A model generated the notes under the pieces. That model searched no databases. It was not told the origin of the DNA and was given only the letters and a program-made list of their open reading frames with translations. Shown one piece after another: positions 60,503-64,000 of a stretch of DNA of 64,000 nt. Source of the stretch: Eimeria necatrix (lineage: Eukaryota; Apicomplexa; Conoidasida; Eucoccidiorida; Eimeriidae); the NCBI RefSeq assembly GCF_000499385.1, contig NW_013651976.1, positions 1 to 64,000 of the forward strand. Direction: 5' to 3'. Each line of letters opens with the position of its first letter. Positions within the stretch are counted from its first letter, which is position 1. A program made the translations under genes and the position numbers.

Positions 60503-60705
60503 TTCAAGATCTGTATTAATAGTGCAGCCTGTTCAAGATCCGCATTAGTAATACAGCCTGTTCAAGATCTTGAATAATAACGCAGCTTATTCAAGATCTG
60601 CATTGATAATGCGGCCCATTCAAGGCCTGGATCCGTAATGCAGCGTATTCAAGATCAATGTTTAAAATGCAGCCTATTCAAGATATGCATTAATAATGTA
60701 GCCTC
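60503..60705 (+). repeat. 29-bp minisatellite, seven copies, after the midasin stop
   Basis: Seven consecutive 29-bp units of the form TTCAAGATCTGCATTAATAA + TGCAGCCTR run without spacers. The first begins 41 bp after the midasin stop. Units are diverged but keep exact length. The array probably lies in the 3' UTR. Confidence 0.9.
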
Positions 60706-61397
60706 CGCGTTGTAAACGCATGAGTGAAGTCGTTCCTTCACTGACCTGTTGAAGGCAAACAGACAGCGCGCGTCTTGCAATGAATGTGTATTCTGCGGAA
60801 CCTGGTATAAACTCGTTGAGGAGCAGCTGAAATAATGCACATTTATGCATGTATATGTATATGTAGACGCACGCCGCATATGTTATACCCGCGGCCTTCA
60901 GCGTGCTTTCCTTTATCTTGAATTGCCATAACTCCCCGGCCAGCGCTGAGATCACTGCAGCGAATCCTCGGGGGAGTTTGGCGCTTTCGTTTTCGCAGAA
61001 CTTTATTCAGGTGCTTCTAAGGAAGCCTTTTATAAATCCTTTACTCTGGAGCCAGATCTGGAAGCACTTGCTGTGCCCCGCAACCGTCTTGGGCCACATT
61101 TTGGCAACTGGCTAGCCATTTAACTGGCTAGCCAGTTAATTCGCTAGCGCCGCTCTCTCCAGATAACAGCTAGCTACAAGGTGACGGAGATACCGGACAA
61201 GTGCTTGGGCGCTACTGAGTGCTCAGCTAGCTAATGCCTTTGTTTGCCAGGTAACACTGAATGGGTATTTAGCTCTGTACCCAGCTAGCTGGCTGGTCAG
61301 CCAGCTAGCCATTGAGGTGCTGCCCATTCGCTGTGGCAGCGGACACATAAAGAGGCTGCGAATGTGTCTTCTGCACATGTGGAAAACGAAAAACATG
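60706..61397. other. Intergenic region with GCTAGC palindromes
   Basis: No gene supported. Between 61100 and 61310 the words GGCTAGCC and CAGCTAGCTGG recur; TTAACTGGCTAGCCAGTTAA (61120-61139) is a perfect 20-bp palindrome. The interval separates two convergent genes. Confidence 0.6.
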
Positions 61398-64000
61398 TTA
61401 CGGTGAAGCCAAAGCTGCTACGGGGTCTCCCCAGAAGTAAAGACCCCGCTGCAGCGCATCATCCAGCAGCAAGACGGAGTCCTCTGCTGCTGCTGCTCCC
61501 CCCATTAGGGCTCTTTCTGCAGCAGCTCCCTCCTGCCGCCGACGCACGAGCAGCAGGTGCAGCAACAGCATCCACATCCTGACAGAACAGCAAATAACCG
61601 GGACAGCCAAAAAGCGAAACAATGGAAACTTTCCTTTCAGCCACACAACCTGCTGCAGAGGGGTATTTATAAGAAAGAAGCAAGACAGGAGTCCCTTCAT
61701 GGGTCTTTTCTAGAACGGACAAAAGCCTTCTTACCTTTTTGAGAAGGGGCACTGAGAAACCGACTGCAGCAAACGCTCCTCCATCGCCTGCGCTTGCTGC
61801 TGCAGCTCATCTTCCTGCTGCTGCCTTTCTTCTTCATCCTCTTGCTGCTCCGTTAGAGACTCCCTAGGGCCAGCTCGCTGCTGCTGCTGCTGTGGATTCC
61901 ACAGCCCCTCGCAGATCCTCGCAATGGCCGTTCCGTCAAGGGACGCCTGCAGAGCAGCGGCGCTGCAGTTACTGCTGCTGCTGCTGCTGCTGCTGCTGAG
62001 AAGCAAAGCTTGCAGGTAAACCCAAAACTGCTGCTCGCGCTGCAGCGCTGCGGTCCCGCAGGGAAGGCTATTGGGGGACCCCGGTAGCCGCTGCAGCAGC
62101 ACAAATGGAAGAGCTGTGCTCCTGGTGGCCCACTGCGCATATCGTTCGAGCTGCCTGCAGCAGCAGCAACAGCAGCAGCAGCAAAACACACACGCAGTAT
62201 CAGCAGCGTTGTAAGAGGGCGATGCATTCGTGGGGCAGCGGAGACTCACACAAAGCAGCCACGACTTCTGCTGCTGCAGCTACCTGTACAAAGGCAATGT
62301 CTACTGGGAACTTGCTGCTGCCTCTGCTTTTGCTGCTGTGGCTCCGCTGCTGCTGCTGCCGGCACTGCAGCGCCACACCTTTGAGAAACAGCTTTCGCAG
62401 ATTGGCTAGCGAGGAGCCACTCCGCCATAAATGCGCATTCGAGTGTTGCAGCAGAAGGCCACCAGCGCAGCGGCTGTGCCTTGCCTTCGGCTGTCGTTGC
62501 TGCTGCAGCTGCTGCAGTAGGCCCCAGCATCAGCTCCTTATAGAGAGCCCGCACAGCGCCGCGTCCCCCTCTGTCCAAGCGCAAGACAAGCTAAGCCCAA
62601 AGCAGCAGCAGCAGCGGCAGCAACAGCAACAGCAGCAACGGTACTCATGTCCAGCTTCAGCAGATGGCCACAACACGAAAGCAGCACGAAGGAGGCGCCC
62701 ACGTAAAGCGCATGCAGCAGAAACAGCAGCAGCAGCAACCAGTCTGCAAACATGCAGCAGAAACAGCAGCAGCAGCAACCAGTCTCTGCTGCTGCTGCTG
62801 CTGTTGCTGGCGCTGCTGCTGCTGGTGGGACTAAGGTCAGCTAGCCACTAAGGAGCAGACAGAAACAACGGGCTATTTGCTGCTGCTTTAAATGCTGCTT
62901 TAAATGCTGCTTTTTGTGCTGCTTCTGCTGCTGCTCTTGCTGCTAAGTAAATGCTTTGAAGTGCATGTGCCTGCTACTAACCTGTGTGTGCACCGCAAGG
63001 AAGAAAGGATTTGACGGGAAGCGCTGCAGCATCCAATTTGAAGCGCGCCGCAGAACAGAAGCATCATCTGCCTCTGTTGCTGCTGCTGCTGCTGCTGCCT
63101 CTGCATTTGCTGCAACTCCGGCTGCTGCTGATGCGCCACTCACAGCCAGCAGCAGCACTAAGACGAAAGCCAGCGCCAACTCCTCACACCGCGCTGCTTC
63201 TGCGTTGCTGCAAAGACCCCATCGAGCTAGCGAAGCTGTGCTGCTGCTGCAGCTGCTGCTGTTGTTGCTGCTGGGGCCATTGCTGCTGCTTCGGGAGGCT
63301 GCATCCTGGCCAGCACTGCTACTGGTCAAAGAGCAGCCACAGCAGCAGACGCAGCAACTGCTGCTGCCATTCGCTGCCTCAGCTGTGGCAGCAGCAGCTG
63401 CTGCTGCTGCGCCACGGTGCTGCTCGAACAAAGCCCAAACAGCAGAAGCCGACCGCGATAAGCCTGCATGCAGCAGCAGGGCAAGAAAGAGGTTAGCCCA
63501 CGGAGGAGAGACGAGAAGGGGGAAAGCGCTCGCATTGGCTGCAGCAACTGCAGCAGCAGCAGAGGCAGCTATGCGTGAGCGCTGCAGCAGCACAGCGCAG
63601 CAAGCCGTCACATGCGATCGAGCAAACGGGAGAGCTGAAGATTCTTCATCTTCCTGCGCTGCGCTGCCCTGCAGTTGCTCCAGCTGCTGCTCCACTTGCT
63701 GCTGCTCCTGCTGCACTTGCTGCTGCTGCTGCTGCTGTGGCTGCACAGCAACGCCGGGCGAAGCAGGGTCCAGCGAAGCAAATGAGCGATCAGAAGAGCA
63801 CACTGCAACATGAAGGGCTGCTGCAGCAACTCCCCTGCCTTCGAAAGGCAATATATTGACCTGCTGCTGCTGCTGCTGCTGCTGGCTAGAAGCACCACTG
63901 AGGCTTCCTAGCCAAGAGGCCCAAGGCCAACCAAATTCTAGCAGCGGGGGAAGCTGCTGCTGCTCCCCCAGCTCCCGCTTCGCCGCAGCAGATCGTGCCT
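61398..64000 (-). CDS. Probable TTC39/IML2-like helical-repeat protein, 3' part (continues past right edge)
   Basis: Multi-exon minus-strand gene, incomplete at the 5' end. Clear coding blocks: an exon open from 64000 to 62982 (donor CACACAG|GTTAGT), one from about 62154 to 61735 (ends CTCAAAAAG|GTAAGA), and a last exon 61578-61398 in matching phase. Small exons between 62980 and 62154 could not be fixed. Resemblance to TTC39/IML2 outer-membrane and lipid-droplet proteins is seen in PPLLEFGWP, LALAFVLVLLLAVSGA, RRASNWMLQRFPSNPFFLAV (family: LEPYLQ.FPNG..FL), ALYVGASFVLLS, KFPVDIAFVQ and LERYAQWATRSTALPFVLLQ. The match is by pattern only. Poly-Gln, Ser and Ala runs break up the repeats. It could instead be an unrelated TPR protein. 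Confidence 0.45.
62709..62787 (-). repeat. 42-bp tandem duplication
   Basis: CATGCAGCAGAAACAGCAGC followed by AGCAGCAACCAGTCT occurs twice, 42 bp apart, within the TTC39-like gene region, probably at an exon or intron edge. Confidence 0.75.

Noticed and set aside
60503..60705. CRISPR-like array (29-bp repeats)
   Set aside because: The units are directly tandem without spacers and the genome is eukaryotic; it is a minisatellite.

Overview
This looks like nuclear DNA of an apicomplexan coccidian, most likely Eimeria. Three things point there. (CAG/GCA/AGC)n runs lie inside almost every gene as poly-Gln, poly-Ala or poly-Ser. Short arrays of the telomere-like heptamer TTTAGGG sit at internal, mostly intronic, sites. 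Genes are intron-rich, with pyrimidine-rich introns on the sense strand. No bacterial-style operons, CRISPR arrays or convincing tRNA/rRNA genes were seen. Species assignment is inference.

Layout. Positions 1-2932 are retrotransposon debris: the start of a gag ORF running off the left edge (minus strand), its LTR with a primer-binding site, a solo LTR fused to a second LTR whose 5' half is inverted, and a decayed Ty3/gypsy RT-RNase H-integrase fragment. Positions 4316-9442 hold two tail-to-tail paralogues of an unrecognised single-pass membrane protein family, with conserved ends and a divergent middle. About 5 kb of gene-poor DNA follows, with an LTR remnant, an 18-bp tandem repeat and a 200-bp direct duplication. 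From 14.4 kb on there are housekeeping genes: NHP2 (H/ACA snoRNP protein, minus), a nine-exon RCC1-repeat protein (plus), an IscA-type Fe-S assembly protein (plus), an NME7-like DM10 + nucleoside diphosphate kinase (minus, four exons) and a small predicted secreted coiled-coil protein (minus, six short exons).

Positions 30761-60462 hold one gene, midasin (MDN1/Rea1), the AAA+ motor of 60S ribosome maturation. I model it as 21 exons coding for about 7,960 residues. Six Walker A sites, a long linker, an acidic region and a C-terminal MIDAS domain are all visible. A 29-bp minisatellite (7 copies) follows its stop codon. The right end (61398-64000, minus) is the 3' part of a probable TTC39/IML2-like helical-repeat protein that continues past the window.

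The multi-exon models were built by hand from GT/GC-AG sites, reading phase and family resemblance. Joined coding lengths divide by three for RCC1 (1,980 nt), NME7 (1,332 nt), the secreted protein (360 nt) and midasin (23,892 nt). NHP2 and midasin are both ribosome-biogenesis or snoRNP genes, but they are about 16 kb apart and no co-regulation can be read from the sequence.
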